Positions 14,713 to 23,925 of a stretch of 64,000 nucleotides of DNA are shown piece after piece. Numbering within the stretch: position 1 is the first letter of the stretch; the number at the start of each line of letters is the position of its first letter. The notes beneath the pieces are model-generated. The model was given only the letters and a program-made list of their open reading frames with translations, was not told the origin of the DNA and did no database searches. A program made the position numbers and the translations under genes. The stretch comes from Nocardioides sp. QY071 (GTDB taxonomy: Bacteria > Actinomycetota > Actinomycetes > Propionibacteriales > Nocardioidaceae). The stretch lies in the NCBI RefSeq assembly GCF_029961765.1, contig NZ_CP124681.1, forward strand, positions 4,588,001-4,652,000, in the 5' to 3' direction.

Positions 14713-15560
14713 CAGGCGTCACCGGGCTCGTCGCCGAGCGCGATCGGGACGCCGACGAGGGAGCCGTACTCGGTCCACGAGCCGTCGTAGTTCTTGACGT
14801 TCTTCTTGCCGAGCAGCTCCTGCAGCACGAACCAGGTCAGCGAGGAGCGCTCACCGATGCGGCACAGCGCGATGGTGTCCTTGTCCTCGTCGAAGCCGAC
14901 CTCGGCGTACAGCGCCTGCAGGTCCGCGTCGGACTTGAAGGTGCCGTCGTCGTTGGCGTTCTTGCTCCACGGGACGTTGACCGAGGTCGGGATGTGGCCG
15001 GCGCGCTGCGACTGCTCCTGCGGGAGGTGGGCCGGCGCGAGGAGGCGACCGGCGTACTCGTCGGGGCTGCGCACGTCGACCAGGTTCTGGGCACCGATCG
15101 CGGCGACGACGTCGTCACGGAAGGCGCGGATGGAGCGGTCCTGCTCCTGGGCGGTGTAGGAGGTCGCGGCGCGCTGGGGCAGCTCGTCGGTCAGCTCGCG
15201 GCTGTCGAGCTCCCACTTCTTGCGGCCGCCGTCCATGAGCTTGACGTCCTGGTGGCCGTAGAGCTTGAAGTACCAGTAGGCGTAGGCGGCGAACCAGTTG
15301 TTGTTGCCGCCGTAGAGGATCACGGTGTCGTCGTTGGCGACGCCACGCGAGGACAGGAGCGCCTCGAACTGCTCCTTGTTGACGAAGTCGCGACGGACCT
15401 GGTCCTGGAGGTCGGTGGTCCAGTCGAGCTTGATGGCGCCCTTGATGTGACCCTTGTCGTAGGCCGTGGTGTCCTCGTCGACCTCGATGACGACGACCTT
15501 GTCGGTGCCGAGGTTGTCCTCGACCCACTGGGTGGAGACGAGCGAATTCTCGCGGCTCAT
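14712..15560 (-). CDS. Thiosulfate sulfurtransferase (CysA/SseA type rhodanese)
   Basis: This 282-residue enzyme has two rhodanese domains: an inactive N-terminal one (VVVIEVDEDTTAYDKGHIKG) and a catalytic C-terminal one with the active-site loop CRIGERSSLTWF near residue 230. Family length is about 277. The ATG at 15560 is preceded by GAAGGA. Expression probably depends on the cysteine leader peptide 165 bp upstream. It would transfer sulfane sulfur from thiosulfate to a thiol or cyanide acceptor. Confidence 0.93.
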   Translation of the reverse strand: MSRENSLVSTQWVEDNLGTDKVVVIEVDEDTTAYDKGHIKGAIKLDWTTDLQDQVRRDFVNKEQFEALLSSRGVANDDTVILYGGNNNWFAAYAYWYFKLYGHQDVKLMDGGRKKWELDSRELTDELPQRAATSYTAQEQDRSIRAFRDDVVAAIGAQNLVDVRSPDEYAGRLLAPAHLPQEQSQRAGHIPTSVNVPWSKNANDDGTFKSDADLQALYAEVGFDEDKDTIALCRIGERSSLTWFVLQELLGKKNVKNYDGSWTEYGSLVGVPIALGDEPGDA

Positions 15561-15724
15561 GGTGATTCCTTCTGGTGGTTGCGATGGTGCGGTACGACGG
15601 ACAGTGCTGCGGCGCCTGCTCCCTGAAGAGCAGCACGACGAACGCACAGGACGGCGCCTGGGCGCGCGACAGCGCCACGGAGACGACGGGAGAGGCGGCA
15701 GAGTGCCGGAGGCTCAGAGACCCG

Positions 15725-15805
15725 TCAGCAGGGTCGACACAGCGCCGAGCTGACGCGGCAGTTGTCCACCGCGCGCCGCTTGGTCAGCAGCAGGGTCGTC
15801 GACAT
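15725..15805 (-). CDS. Cysteine-rich leader peptide (attenuator uORF) of the sulfurtransferase operon
   Basis: A 26-residue open frame on the operon strand starts MSTTLLLTKRRAVDNCR and ends ALCRPC, with three cysteines, two of them in the last four residues. This matches the small actinobacterial leader peptides with R-x-V-D and C-R-P-C motifs found before sulfur genes, proposed to sense cysteine-tRNA supply. The ATG is 7 nt downstream of TAGGCT, so it is likely leaderless. The gap to the sulfurtransferase (15561-15724) is long enough for regulatory RNA structure. Confidence 0.8.
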   Translation of the reverse strand: MSTTLLLTKRRAVDNCRVSSALCRPC

Positions 15806-15812
15806 GGGGAAG

Positions 15813-15818
15813 AGCCTA
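15813..15818 (-). promoter_or_regulatory. -10 element (TAGGCT) of the leader peptide/sulfurtransferase operon
   Basis: TAGGCT lies 7 nt before the leader ATG. A TTCGTG 17 nt further upstream may be the -35. Two ATGAGAC direct repeats 20 bp apart (15858 and 15878) lie 40 to 70 bp upstream and may bind a regulator. Confidence 0.5.
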
Positions 15819-15881
15819 GGCGGCTTTCCCGGATCCACGAACTCCGCTTCTCGAAATATGAGACGGACATCCAGATAATGA

Positions 15882-15924
15882 GACCGCCGCCCGACGGGAC
15901 CGGTCGGTCCCGCGGGCGGCGGTC
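15882..15924 (-). terminator. Hairpin terminator after the phosphoesterase gene
   Basis: Outer arms GACCGCCGCCCG and CGGGCGGCGGTC enclose a second stem (GGGACC/GGTCCC). It lies 18 bp after the phosphoesterase stop codon on that strand. There is no T-run, as usual for high-GC genomes. Confidence 0.7.
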
Positions 15925-15941
15925 ATCGGAGCAGGGCGGAC

Positions 15942-18900
15942 TCAGCGCTTGCGCACCGTGAACACCGCTTTGTCGGCCGCGTACGCCGCGCTTCCGGCGT
16001 ACGTCGCCCTGATCTTCCAGCGGCCGGGCTTGAGCCGCACCCGGCACGTGGCGACCCCGTCGTCGATCGTCGCGACGCACAGGGTGCGCCCGCCGCTCCT
16101 GAACACCACCCGGCCGGTCACGCCGGCCGCGATCTTCGCCCTCAGCACGACCCGCTTCCCCTTCGCCAGCGAGGCCTTCTTCGCCTTCGCCCTCAGGCCC
16201 GGGTCCGCCTTGGCGGCCGGGTCGACCACCTCGAGCACGAAGGACCGCTGCGACTCGCGGTGGGTGTCGTCGCCGTCGTAGACCGCCAGGATCGCGTGGT
16301 CGCCCGGAGGCGGCAGCATCCGTACGACGCAGGTCGCGACGCCGCCCGAGACACTCGCCTCGCACAGCACGTCCTCTCCGTTGAGGAAGCGGACCTGCCC
16401 GGTGGCGCCGGCCGGGCCGACCTTCGCGGTCAGCGCGAGGTCGGTGCCGAAGGTGGCCGACGTGTTGGCCACCGTGACCGTCGTGACCGCACGGGAGTCG
16501 ACCGGCTCGACGACCGTGACCACACGGGAGGCGATCACCTGGTTGCCGTTGTCGTCCTCCGCCACGTAGGTGAGCACGTAGGTGCCCGCCGTGCCCGTGT
16601 CGACGTCCCCGACGACCCGGATCAGGACGTCGCTGTCGGTGTCGTCGGTCGCGCTCACCCCGTCGAGCGGGGCGAACTCGCCACCGACCGGGACCGTCGT
16701 CGTGGCCGGCACCTGGAGCGTCGGTGCCTTCGTGTCGGTGCCGGCGGCGCTCGCCCGGAACACCGTGCCGAACTGGCGGATCGCGCCGACCCGCTCACCA
16801 TCGTCGGTCCGGCTCTCGGCCGTCCACGCGTAGACCTCCCCCTCGGCGAGCCCGGTCCACGAGACCGTCGCCGGCCAGCCCGACCTCGCCGTCTGTACGC
16901 CGATGACCCGCTCGGTCGGGGTCACCACGGTCAGCCCGTCGGTCGAGAAGGTCGTGCTCCGGCTGGAGAGGTCCACCGGCAGGGTCAGGTTGTCCTCGGC
17001 GCTGTTGTAGCGCTTGCGGTCGTCGTACTCGGTCGCCCCGAAGTTGTCGAAGTGCGGCGAGTAGGTGTCGATGCTGACCTCGGAACGGTCGACGTCGAAC
17101 TGCAGCAGCCGCAGCCAGCTGGCGCCGAACTGGAGCAGGTCGCTCGCCTTGTGGTCGGTGTCGCCGTCGCCGTCGAGGTCGATGTTGCCGGACCCGTCGA
17201 CCTTGTCGGGCCACAGCTCGCGCGCGGACACCTTGTAGAACTGGTAGTCCGCCAGCAGCTCGACCACGTTGTGCTGCACCGTCGCGCCGACGCCCGTCTT
17301 GAGGTTGGTCCCGACGCCGTGCTCGTGGCCGGCCAGGATCAGGAAGACGTTCGGGTTGGCGCTGACCACCTCGTCGTACAGCTTCGAGCCGTCGCCGGAG
17401 AAGCTCGCCCCGCGGCCGTCCTTGGCCGTCGACGGCGCGAGGTAGGCGTGCGTGAGCAGGATGCCGTTGCGGTCGGGGTAGCGCTGGAACACCGAGCTGG
17501 CCCAGTCCGCCTCGGGCTGCGTGACGCCGTACGACAGGCCGACCGCGACGAAGTCGAGGCCACCTGCGGAGAACAGGACGTAGTTGTTCTGGTTGTCCTG
17601 GCCGGGGGTGCTGACCGCGCCCTGGCTGTCGGTCGCCTCGTCCCAGGCGTGGTACGACGCACCGCTCGGCCAGCTCTGCGCGGCGGCGTAGTAGCGGTCC
17701 GGACCGTAGTACCGGTTGAACCGCGAGGTCGGACCGGTCTCGTTGCCGAGCTGGTTGTCGTGGTTGCCGGCGATCACCTGGTTGGGGATGCCCGAGCCGT
17801 CGAGCGTGGCCTGGGCGCCGGAGGTGAACTCGAACTCGCGGGTGACCTGGTCGTCCAGCCCCGGGTAGAGGAGCTGGCCGGAGCCGTTGGTCGCGAGCGG
17901 GTCGTTGTAGTCGTTCTCGATGACGTCACCGGTGTGCCCGGCCCAGGCGATCTTGCGCGGCCCGGCCTGCTGGGCGATCCAGTCGGTGGTGGCGCGGTAG
18001 GCCTTCGCCCAGATCGCCTGCTCCTCGGCCTTCATCTGGTCGGCCGGCTCGGCGACGCCGTCCCAGTCGTCGTAGGTGCCACCGGCCGCGCCCTCAGCGA
18101 GGTACTGCGTGTCGGTGAAGTGGGCCAGCGAGAAGTCGTAGTCGTCGGGGTTCTCGAAGTCGTCCTTGTCCTTGGCGGCCTTCTCGTCGCGCGGGGCGAG
18201 GTCGTCGGCGAACGGGTCGGTGCCGAGCACCAGCAGGTGCACGGTGCCGCCGTCGACGAGCGCCGGGCGGAGCACGGCGTTGAGGAAGGTGTCGCCGTCG
18301 CGTACACCGCGCGCGGTGGCGAGCTCGACCCACGCGGAGGTCTGGGCGTTCCAGGCCCGCAGGGTCACCGACCGCTCCGGGTCGACGACGCCCTTCCACA
18401 CGACCTGCTGGCCGGTGACGGCCGGGCCGACCTGGACGTCGAAGCGCTGGAACGGCAGGTCGCCGCTGGTGGCGCTGGCCGTCGCGTCGCCGTCGTCGGG
18501 CGCGAGGCGCCCGGTGATCGGCTGCTCCTGCTCGTGGTCGAACTCGAGCGTGGTCGGGACCTTCTTCACCACACCCTGGACGCCGCCGTCGGCGACGGTC
18601 GCGGTGGCCTCGCGGAAGGTCGTCGTGACGTCGCCGCCGTCGGGGCTGGTCGCGATCGCGGAGAGCTGGACGACGCCCTTGCCCTCGCCGGACCCGGTGC
18701 CGCCGCCCGAGGGGATGGTGTCGGTCTCGAACGGAACCTCGAAGGAGACCGGCTTGCCGAACACGTCGACGGCGGTCGCGGTGATCCTGTGCGAGCCGGC
18801 CTGCAGGCCCGCGCCGACGGGGTCGCCCTCGGCGACCGGCTCGCCGTCGAGCAGGAAGACCCAGCCCGTGGCGTTGTCCTCGTGCGCGATGTCGAGGTCG

Positions 18901-20426
18901 AGCTCGACGGGCGAGGAGAGGTGGTCGCCCGCCGCCGGCACGGAGGCGTCGAGGCGGACGCCGGCGTCCGGGTGCTCGCCGAAGGCGGCGATGTCGAGCG
19001 CCCTGACCTCGGTGTCGTTGAGCGCGCGGCCGTAGATGCGGGCGTTGGCCAGCTTGCCCCTGGTGTAGAACTGCGCGCCTGCGTTGGGCGAGGAGTCCGC
19101 GCCGACGGTCCACGCACGGGCCGTGGCGTTGGGCAGGGTCAGCGCGCCGGTGGCCGGCGTGGTCGCGGCGAGCACGCCGTCGACGTACAGCTTGATCTCG
19201 GTGCCGGTCCACACGCCGACGACGTGGTACCAGCGGCCGGCGCTGATCACGGCGCGCGCGGTCTTGTAGCCGCCGCCGATGTGGGCCATCAGGCCGACCT
19301 TGTCCTCGTTGACGTAGATCGAGTAGCCGCCGGCCTCCTTGCCGGAGCAGACCGACGCCTCGGTGCCGGCGGGCAGCGGGCCGTCGTACCGGAAGGTGCA
19401 CTCGATGCTGACCGCCGAGGTGATCTGGTCCCAGTGCGGCGTGAGCGCGTAGCCGTAGGCGTCGTCACCGGTGAGGGTCACCACGTCGCGGTCGAGCGCG
19501 TTGTCGTGGCCGATCGTCGGGCTGCCGAAGGTCTTGACCGCGAGGTCGCGGACCCGGTCCTTGGCGGTGCCGTCGGCGAAGTCGACGTCGAGGACGTCGG
19601 CCTGCGGCGTCTCGACGGCGGTGTCCCACTGCGCCGCGAGGGCCTTCACCTCGTCGTCGCTGACCGCGCGGGAGAAGACGCCGGAGGCGGCGAAGGTGCT
19701 GGGCGGGGCGGGCTGGCCGACGCCGGTGGGGCTGGCGTCCGCGCCGACGACGAAGCGCCGGGCGGTGGCTGCCGGGAAGGTCAGCGCCCCCGAGGCGGCG
19801 GTGGTCTGGGCGAGCTGGCCGTTGACGTAGAGCCGGATCTGGCTGCCGTCCCAGGTCGCGACGGCGTGGTACCAGCGGTTGCCGTCGATGGGCGTCAGGG
19901 CGCTCTTGTAGCCGCCGCCGATGTGGGCCATGAAGCCGAGGTTGCCGCCGGTGACGTACATCGAGATGCCGCCGGCCTCCTTGTCGGAGCACATGTCCTT
20001 CTCGTTGGACACCGGCATCGTGGTGTCGACGCGGAACACGCACTCGACGCTGACGCCCGTCGTGAGCTTGCTCCACTGGTCCTCGAACGGGAACCCGACG
20101 GCGTCGTCGACGCCGTCCACCGTCATGACGGGGCCCTGCTTGGCGTCGGTCCCGTAGGTCGGGGTGCCGTACGTGATCGGCGCCAGTGACTGGGCAGCGT
20201 CCGTCGGGACGCCGCCGGGGAAGGCGACGTCGAGGACGTCGGGGGTCGGCGCCGGTACGGCGGTCGCCGCCGCCGGGGCGTCCGGCAGCAGCGTCGCGGC
20301 GGTGGGCGGCGCGGCGGTGGGCGGCGCGGCCTGGCTCGAGGTGGCCAGCAGGCCACTCGAGGCGAGGGCCACGGCGACCACGGAGGTCGCGAGCAGCCGG
20401 AGCCTGCGCATCGGTCGTGCGGGCAC
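15942..20426 (-). CDS. Giant secreted metallophosphoesterase with two LamG domains and Ig-like repeats
   Basis: This is a 1494-residue exported protein. A Sec signal peptide (residues 1-33, ending SSQAA) precedes a Thr/Pro/Ala stretch. Two concanavalin/LamG-type domains (about 60-275 and 280-480) share DRYWHAVATW-like motifs and repeated LYVNGQ/LYVDGV. A calcineurin-like phosphoesterase (about 765-1090) carries HFTDTQYL, GHTGDVIEND, GNHDNQ, LLTHAY and AGHEHG. The C-terminal 250 residues are Ig-like repeats ending without a sortase motif. The GTG start at 20426 has GGAGA upstream. It probably hydrolyses phosphoesters at the cell surface while the LamG domains bind glycan. It lies downstream of a NicO transporter and a membrane-anchored partner. 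Confidence 0.85.
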   Translation of the reverse strand: MPARPMRRLRLLATSVVAVALASSGLLATSSQAAPPTAAPPTAATLLPDAPAAATAVPAPTPDVLDVAFPGGVPTDAAQSLAPITYGTPTYGTDAKQGPVMTVDGVDDAVGFPFEDQWSKLTTGVSVECVFRVDTTMPVSNEKDMCSDKEAGGISMYVTGGNLGFMAHIGGGYKSALTPIDGNRWYHAVATWDGSQIRLYVNGQLAQTTAASGALTFPAATARRFVVGADASPTGVGQPAPPSTFAASGVFSRAVSDDEVKALAAQWDTAVETPQADVLDVDFADGTAKDRVRDLAVKTFGSPTIGHDNALDRDVVTLTGDDAYGYALTPHWDQITSAVSIECTFRYDGPLPAGTEASVCSGKEAGGYSIYVNEDKVGLMAHIGGGYKTARAVISAGRWYHVVGVWTGTEIKLYVDGVLAATTPATGALTLPNATARAWTVGADSSPNAGAQFYTRGKLANARIYGRALNDTEVRALDIAAFGEHPDAGVRLDASVPAAGDHLSSPVELDLDIAHEDNATGWVFLLDGEPVAEGDPVGAGLQAGSHRITATAVDVFGKPVSFEVPFETDTIPSGGGTGSGEGKGVVQLSAIATSPDGGDVTTTFREATATVADGGVQGVVKKVPTTLEFDHEQEQPITGRLAPDDGDATASATSGDLPFQRFDVQVGPAVTGQQVVWKGVVDPERSVTLRAWNAQTSAWVELATARGVRDGDTFLNAVLRPALVDGGTVHLLVLGTDPFADDLAPRDEKAAKDKDDFENPDDYDFSLAHFTDTQYLAEGAAGGTYDDWDGVAEPADQMKAEEQAIWAKAYRATTDWIAQQAGPRKIAWAGHTGDVIENDYNDPLATNGSGQLLYPGLDDQVTREFEFTSGAQATLDGSGIPNQVIAGNHDNQLGNETGPTSRFNRYYGPDRYYAAAQSWPSGASYHAWDEATDSQGAVSTPGQDNQNNYVLFSAGGLDFVAVGLSYGVTQPEADWASSVFQRYPDRNGILLTHAYLAPSTAKDGRGASFSGDGSKLYDEVVSANPNVFLILAGHEHGVGTNLKTGVGATVQHNVVELLADYQFYKVSARELWPDKVDGSGNIDLDGDGDTDHKASDLLQFGASWLRLLQFDVDRSEVSIDTYSPHFDNFGATEYDDRKRYNSAEDNLTLPVDLSSRSTTFSTDGLTVVTPTERVIGVQTARSGWPATVSWTGLAEGEVYAWTAESRTDDGERVGAIRQFGTVFRASAAGTDTKAPTLQVPATTTVPVGGEFAPLDGVSATDDTDSDVLIRVVGDVDTGTAGTYVLTYVAEDDNGNQVIASRVVTVVEPVDSRAVTTVTVANTSATFGTDLALTAKVGPAGATGQVRFLNGEDVLCEASVSGGVATCVVRMLPPPGDHAILAVYDGDDTHRESQRSFVLEVVDPAAKADPGLRAKAKKASLAKGKRVVLRAKIAAGVTGRVVFRSGGRTLCVATIDDGVATCRVRLKPGRWKIRATYAGSAAYAADKAVFTVRKR

Positions 20427-20437
20427 GACGGGTCTCC

Positions 20438-21097
20438 TCAGGGGTTGGGGGTGGGGGTGGGAGTTGCCCGTCGCCGCTGCCGGGCCACGCGGGTCCCGGC
20501 GACGGCGACGAGGAGCACGGCGCCGAGAACACCGCCGATCTGGAGGGCAGCGCTGCTGCCGGTGCTGCCGGTGCTGCTGGTCGCGATGGTCGTGCTGGTC
20601 GTCATGGAGGTGCGCTCGCCGAGGGACCAGTCGTGGGTGGGCGCGTCGGCGCCGTACACCTGGTGCTGCCCGTCCGGACCCGTCGCGAGGGTGCGGTACG
20701 CCGGGTGCAGGTCGGTCAGCGTGCTCACCGTGACGGTGGCGCTCGCCGCCGGCCGCGGACAGGTGAACACCAGGTCGGCGCCGTCGGCGATCAGGTCGCC
20801 CGACGCCTCCACGCGACCGGGACAGGCCCGGCCGCCGCTGGCCACCGTGACGTGCTCGAGCAGGTAGGTGTGCACCTCGGGCGCCTGCTGCACGAGCTTG
20901 GCGTCGCCGTCGTCGTAGTCGATGGCGCCGTCGAGCATCACCCGGTCCTCGGGCAGCACGCCGAGGTGGATGCCGAGCAGGGTGAGGTCGTCGGCGGCAC
21001 CGACCTTCCAGGTCACGTGGACGACGGCGGGATCGTGCGGGTCGCCGGCGACCGAGACGGTCTGCGGGTCGCCGAACGGGTGCGCGGCCAGGCTCAT
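20438..21097 (-). CDS. Cell-surface protein with C-terminal membrane anchor, partner of the NicO transporter
   Basis: This is a 219-residue protein. The main part is beta-rich (VHVTWKVGAADDLTLLGIHL) with a CPGR...CPRP cysteine pair, followed by a Ser/Thr linker, one transmembrane helix (LQIGGVLGAVLLVAVAGT) and a basic tail. It lacks a clear N-terminal signal peptide, so either the start is upstream or topology depends on the C-terminal helix. Its ATG overlaps the NicO stop (ATGA). No family was recognised with confidence. Context suggests an accessory of metal transport or of the phosphoesterase that follows. Confidence 0.55.
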   Translation of the reverse strand: MSLAAHPFGDPQTVSVAGDPHDPAVVHVTWKVGAADDLTLLGIHLGVLPEDRVMLDGAIDYDDGDAKLVQQAPEVHTYLLEHVTVASGGRACPGRVEASGDLIADGADLVFTCPRPAASATVTVSTLTDLHPAYRTLATGPDGQHQVYGADAPTHDWSLGERTSMTTSTTIATSSTGSTGSSAALQIGGVLGAVLLVAVAGTRVARQRRRATPTPTPNP

Positions 21098-21870
21098 GTC
21101 GCCGACACCAGCTGCCCGACGGCAGCCGTGGTGACCACGCCGCCGATGACGGTGATGCTCGCGGCGGCGAGCACCGGCGCGACCCGGGACACGGCCGTGA
21201 CCAGGGCCCGGGACTCTGCGGCGCGGACCACGATGCTGCGCCCGGCCAGGGCGAGCAGGCCGACGCCGAACAGGACCGTGGCCAGGCCCAGCCCGAAGGT
21301 GATGACGAGGAGCAGCGCGAACCCGGAGCGACCGGTGAAGATGCCGGTCACCAGCACCAGGAAGGCCGCCGGGGACGGCGTCAGGCCACCCGACATGCCG
21401 AGCAGGACCAGACCGGGACGGCTCGGCTCATGACCGTGCCGCTGACCGTGACCGTGGCCGTGCCCGTGCCCATGACCGTGCCCGTGGCCGTGCCCGTGCC
21501 CATGACCGTGGCCCGCGCGGAGGTGGCGCCGGAACAGCCAGATCCCGACGCCGACCACCATCAGCCCCGCTGCCAGCTGCAGCCCGCTGGTCAGCCGCTG
21601 CATCGAGACCACGTCCGAGAGCGACAGGAAGGTCCAGGCGAGCGCGATCACGAGCACCGAGACGGTGTGCATGACCGCGACGGAGGCCCCCAGCCACGCG
21701 GCGTCACGGACCTTGCCGTCCGCCCCGACGAGGTACGCCGCCGCCAGGCTCTTGCCGTGACCGGGACCGACGGCGTGCGCGGCACCGGCGGTGAAGGCGA
21801 GCAGGAACGCCACGGGCACGAATCCGGGCGAGCCGACGAGGTCGACCAGGCGGTCGTCGAGGGAGGGCAC
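21094..21870 (-). CDS. NicO/RcnA-like nickel-cobalt transporter
   Basis: A 258-residue membrane protein with about six hydrophobic segments. FTAGAAHAVGPGHGKSLAAAYLVG is the NicO signature with conserved histidines. A cytoplasmic or periplasmic loop contains roughly a dozen Gly-His dipeptides in a row (21430-21515), expected to bind Ni2+, Co2+ or Zn2+. LLGMSGGLTPSPAAFLVL follows. The GTG at 21870 is used. Direction of transport (uptake or efflux) cannot be decided. Confidence 0.85.
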   Translation of the reverse strand: MPSLDDRLVDLVGSPGFVPVAFLLAFTAGAAHAVGPGHGKSLAAAYLVGADGKVRDAAWLGASVAVMHTVSVLVIALAWTFLSLSDVVSMQRLTSGLQLAAGLMVVGVGIWLFRRHLRAGHGHGHGHGHGHGHGHGHGHGHGQRHGHEPSRPGLVLLGMSGGLTPSPAAFLVLVTGIFTGRSGFALLLVITFGLGLATVLFGVGLLALAGRSIVVRAAESRALVTAVSRVAPVLAAASITVIGGVVTTAAVGQLVSAT

Positions 21871-21986
21871 GGGCAGTCATGGTCGACGGGCCCGGTGACG
21901 TCGGCGCCGGTGCCCGGTGGCCCGCGGGTGACCCGGGGGTGAAGAGAAGCCGAAACCCCTCACCAAGAGGTCGGGGCAGCGCGGGG

Positions 21987-23828
21987 TCAGCGCACCCGGC
22001 AGGCCGAGGGTGCCGTGGCGTTGGAGCTGCCGGGCGCCGCACCCGGCGACATCTCGAGGCGGGCGTCGTCCGGCTGGCCCTTGGCGGTGTGCAGCACGAC
22101 GTCGACCGTCTGGGTCTGGCCCGGGTCGAGGAGCACGCCGATCGTGGCGACCTGTCGGCCGGCGTACGTCGACACGGTGGGGTCTCCCGTGGACTGGCCG
22201 TCGATCCGCACCTCGTCCACACTGCCACCGACGGGGGCGCTGACGTAGACGACGAGCAGCTGCTGGCCCGGGTCGGTGCGGTTGCCGGGGAAGAACTCGC
22301 CGGTGATCGCGTCGGGCAGCTGGTCGGCCAGGCCCGGGGTCGCGTTGGTGAAGGTGAGGGTGGCACCGAGCTCCTGGCGGCCGCCGGAGCAGGAGCGGGA
22401 GTACAGCTCGGCCTTCTGCCGCAGGTAGTACTGCATCTTGGTCGGGCCGGCGTCGTTGACGTAGACGCCGACGACCGGAGGGCCGTCGGTGCGGTCGACG
22501 AACTCGCCCGCGATCCGGGTGCCGGCGATCTCGCGCTGGGCCTCGTCGGCGAAGAAGCGCATCCGCACCCGGCCCTCCTCGACACCGGTCACCAGCCCGC
22601 GGATCAGGTCGGCCGAGTTGCCGTAGCCGTCGGAGAAGACGTCGAAGACCGCCTTGGCGACCGCCTCCTGGTAGTCGCTCTGCGCCTGCGTGCCCGGGGT
22701 GAGCGCATAGATCTCGTTCTCGACGCGGCGCACCACGTTGCCGGCCGTGATCGGTGCGTAGCCGGGCACGGGGACCTCTCCGATCGCGGTGAGGAGGTAC
22801 GAAACGACCACCGGGTCGACGTACAGGACACCGTCGAGGCGCTCCCCCTCGACCTGCTGCCAGCGGGCCCGGATCAGGTCGGACGAGCGCGGGATGTCGG
22901 GCGTGAGGGTGGCGTCGACGCCGATGGTGCCGAGGATCTCACCGAACAGGTCGCGCTCCTCGGTGCTCAGCGGCAGGACCGGGTGACCGGGTGTCGCGCC
23001 GAGCTCGGCCATGTCGACCTGCCGGACGATGTCGACCTTGCCGTCGCGGGCCTGGATGAGCGACAGCGAGCCCGGCAGCCCGCCGCTGCTGCGCGACTCG
23101 GCGTTGTTCTGGAAGACCAGCAGGTAGTTGCGGTCACCGCCCTCGCCGAGCATCCGGGGGATCAGCCGGGAGGCGCGGTACGTCGACTGCAGGGTTCCGC
23201 GCGCGTCGTCGACCAGGCCCCGCAGCCCGTCGAACGCGGTGCGGATCGGGCCGGCGAACCCGGTCGGGTCCACCGCGGCCAACCTGCGGCTGGCCGTGTC
23301 GAACGCCTTCTCGCTGCGCGCCGCGGGCTCCTCGAGGGCCGCGATCCGGTCGAGCGGGAAGCGGTGCTCGACCGGCTGGAAGCTCTCCGCGGTCACCAGG
23401 TCGGCCGCGTCGACCACCGGCGTCAGCCCGTCCCGGCCGACGTCGGCGAGCACCTCGGCCACGGTCGCCACGCCCTTCGCGTCGTCACCGACGAGCGGGA
23501 GCGCCCCGAACACCGACCAGGTCGCGCCGTGGGTGGTGTCGTCCGCGGAGTCGGCGGCCTCCTGGTAGGCGGCGAGGGCGGAGCGGGCACCCGCGGCGTC
23601 GCCCTGCACCAGGGCGTCGCGCATCGCGCGGGCCTGCTCGTCGACCTCCCCCAGGTCGCGGCTAGCCCCGAGCGCCACCCACAGGGCCCAGCCCCCGAGC
23701 AACACCAGCACCGCACCGAGACCGATCGCCACGGTCCAGCGAGGGTGCTCCCGGCGGAACCGGCGTACCTGCCGCAGCAGCCGCCGGAAGCCGCGAGACC
23801 GGCGCCGACGCCGGATCTCGGGCGACAT
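21987..23828 (-). CDS. DUF4012 membrane-anchored protein of the polysaccharide locus
   Basis: This 613-residue protein has an Arg-rich cytoplasmic N-terminus, one transmembrane helix (about residues 33-55) and a long extracellular DUF4012 region. Recognisable parts are NYLLVFQNNAESRSSGGLPG, typical of the family, and PDIPRSSDLIRARWQQV. DUF4012 proteins occur at the border of actinobacterial exopolysaccharide clusters; biochemical function is unknown. The ATG at 23828 is 7 nt after TAGTCT (leaderless), which fixes the start 36 bp inside the longest frame. It is divergent from the BY-kinase gene. Confidence 0.85.
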   Translation of the reverse strand: MSPEIRRRRRSRGFRRLLRQVRRFRREHPRWTVAIGLGAVLVLLGGWALWVALGASRDLGEVDEQARAMRDALVQGDAAGARSALAAYQEAADSADDTTHGATWSVFGALPLVGDDAKGVATVAEVLADVGRDGLTPVVDAADLVTAESFQPVEHRFPLDRIAALEEPAARSEKAFDTASRRLAAVDPTGFAGPIRTAFDGLRGLVDDARGTLQSTYRASRLIPRMLGEGGDRNYLLVFQNNAESRSSGGLPGSLSLIQARDGKVDIVRQVDMAELGATPGHPVLPLSTEERDLFGEILGTIGVDATLTPDIPRSSDLIRARWQQVEGERLDGVLYVDPVVVSYLLTAIGEVPVPGYAPITAGNVVRRVENEIYALTPGTQAQSDYQEAVAKAVFDVFSDGYGNSADLIRGLVTGVEEGRVRMRFFADEAQREIAGTRIAGEFVDRTDGPPVVGVYVNDAGPTKMQYYLRQKAELYSRSCSGGRQELGATLTFTNATPGLADQLPDAITGEFFPGNRTDPGQQLLVVYVSAPVGGSVDEVRIDGQSTGDPTVSTYAGRQVATIGVLLDPGQTQTVDVVLHTAKGQPDDARLEMSPGAAPGSSNATAPSACRVR

Positions 23829-23835
23829 GCCCGGG

Positions 23836-23841
23836 AGACTA
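23836..23841 (-). promoter_or_regulatory. -10 element (TAGTCT) of the DUF4012 gene
   Basis: TAGTCT is followed by a 7-nt spacer and the ATG start, a leaderless layout. Confidence 0.5.
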
Positions 23842-23925
23842 GGCCATGTCCTAGCAGCGGACAATTGGTGGCCATGGGACAGTGACCATCGACCGTCTGC
23901 CGCGTTGGGTACGGGGGCGGGGGCC

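Noticed and set aside
16260..20189. Plus-strand open frame of 1309 codons inside the phosphoesterase gene
   Set aside because: Antisense shadow. The minus strand has a signal peptide, LamG domains and all metal-binding motifs of a calcineurin-like phosphoesterase.
21430..21515. Tandem repeat as a minisatellite or non-coding feature
   Set aside because: It encodes the Gly-His-rich loop of the NicO transporter in frame, expected for this family.
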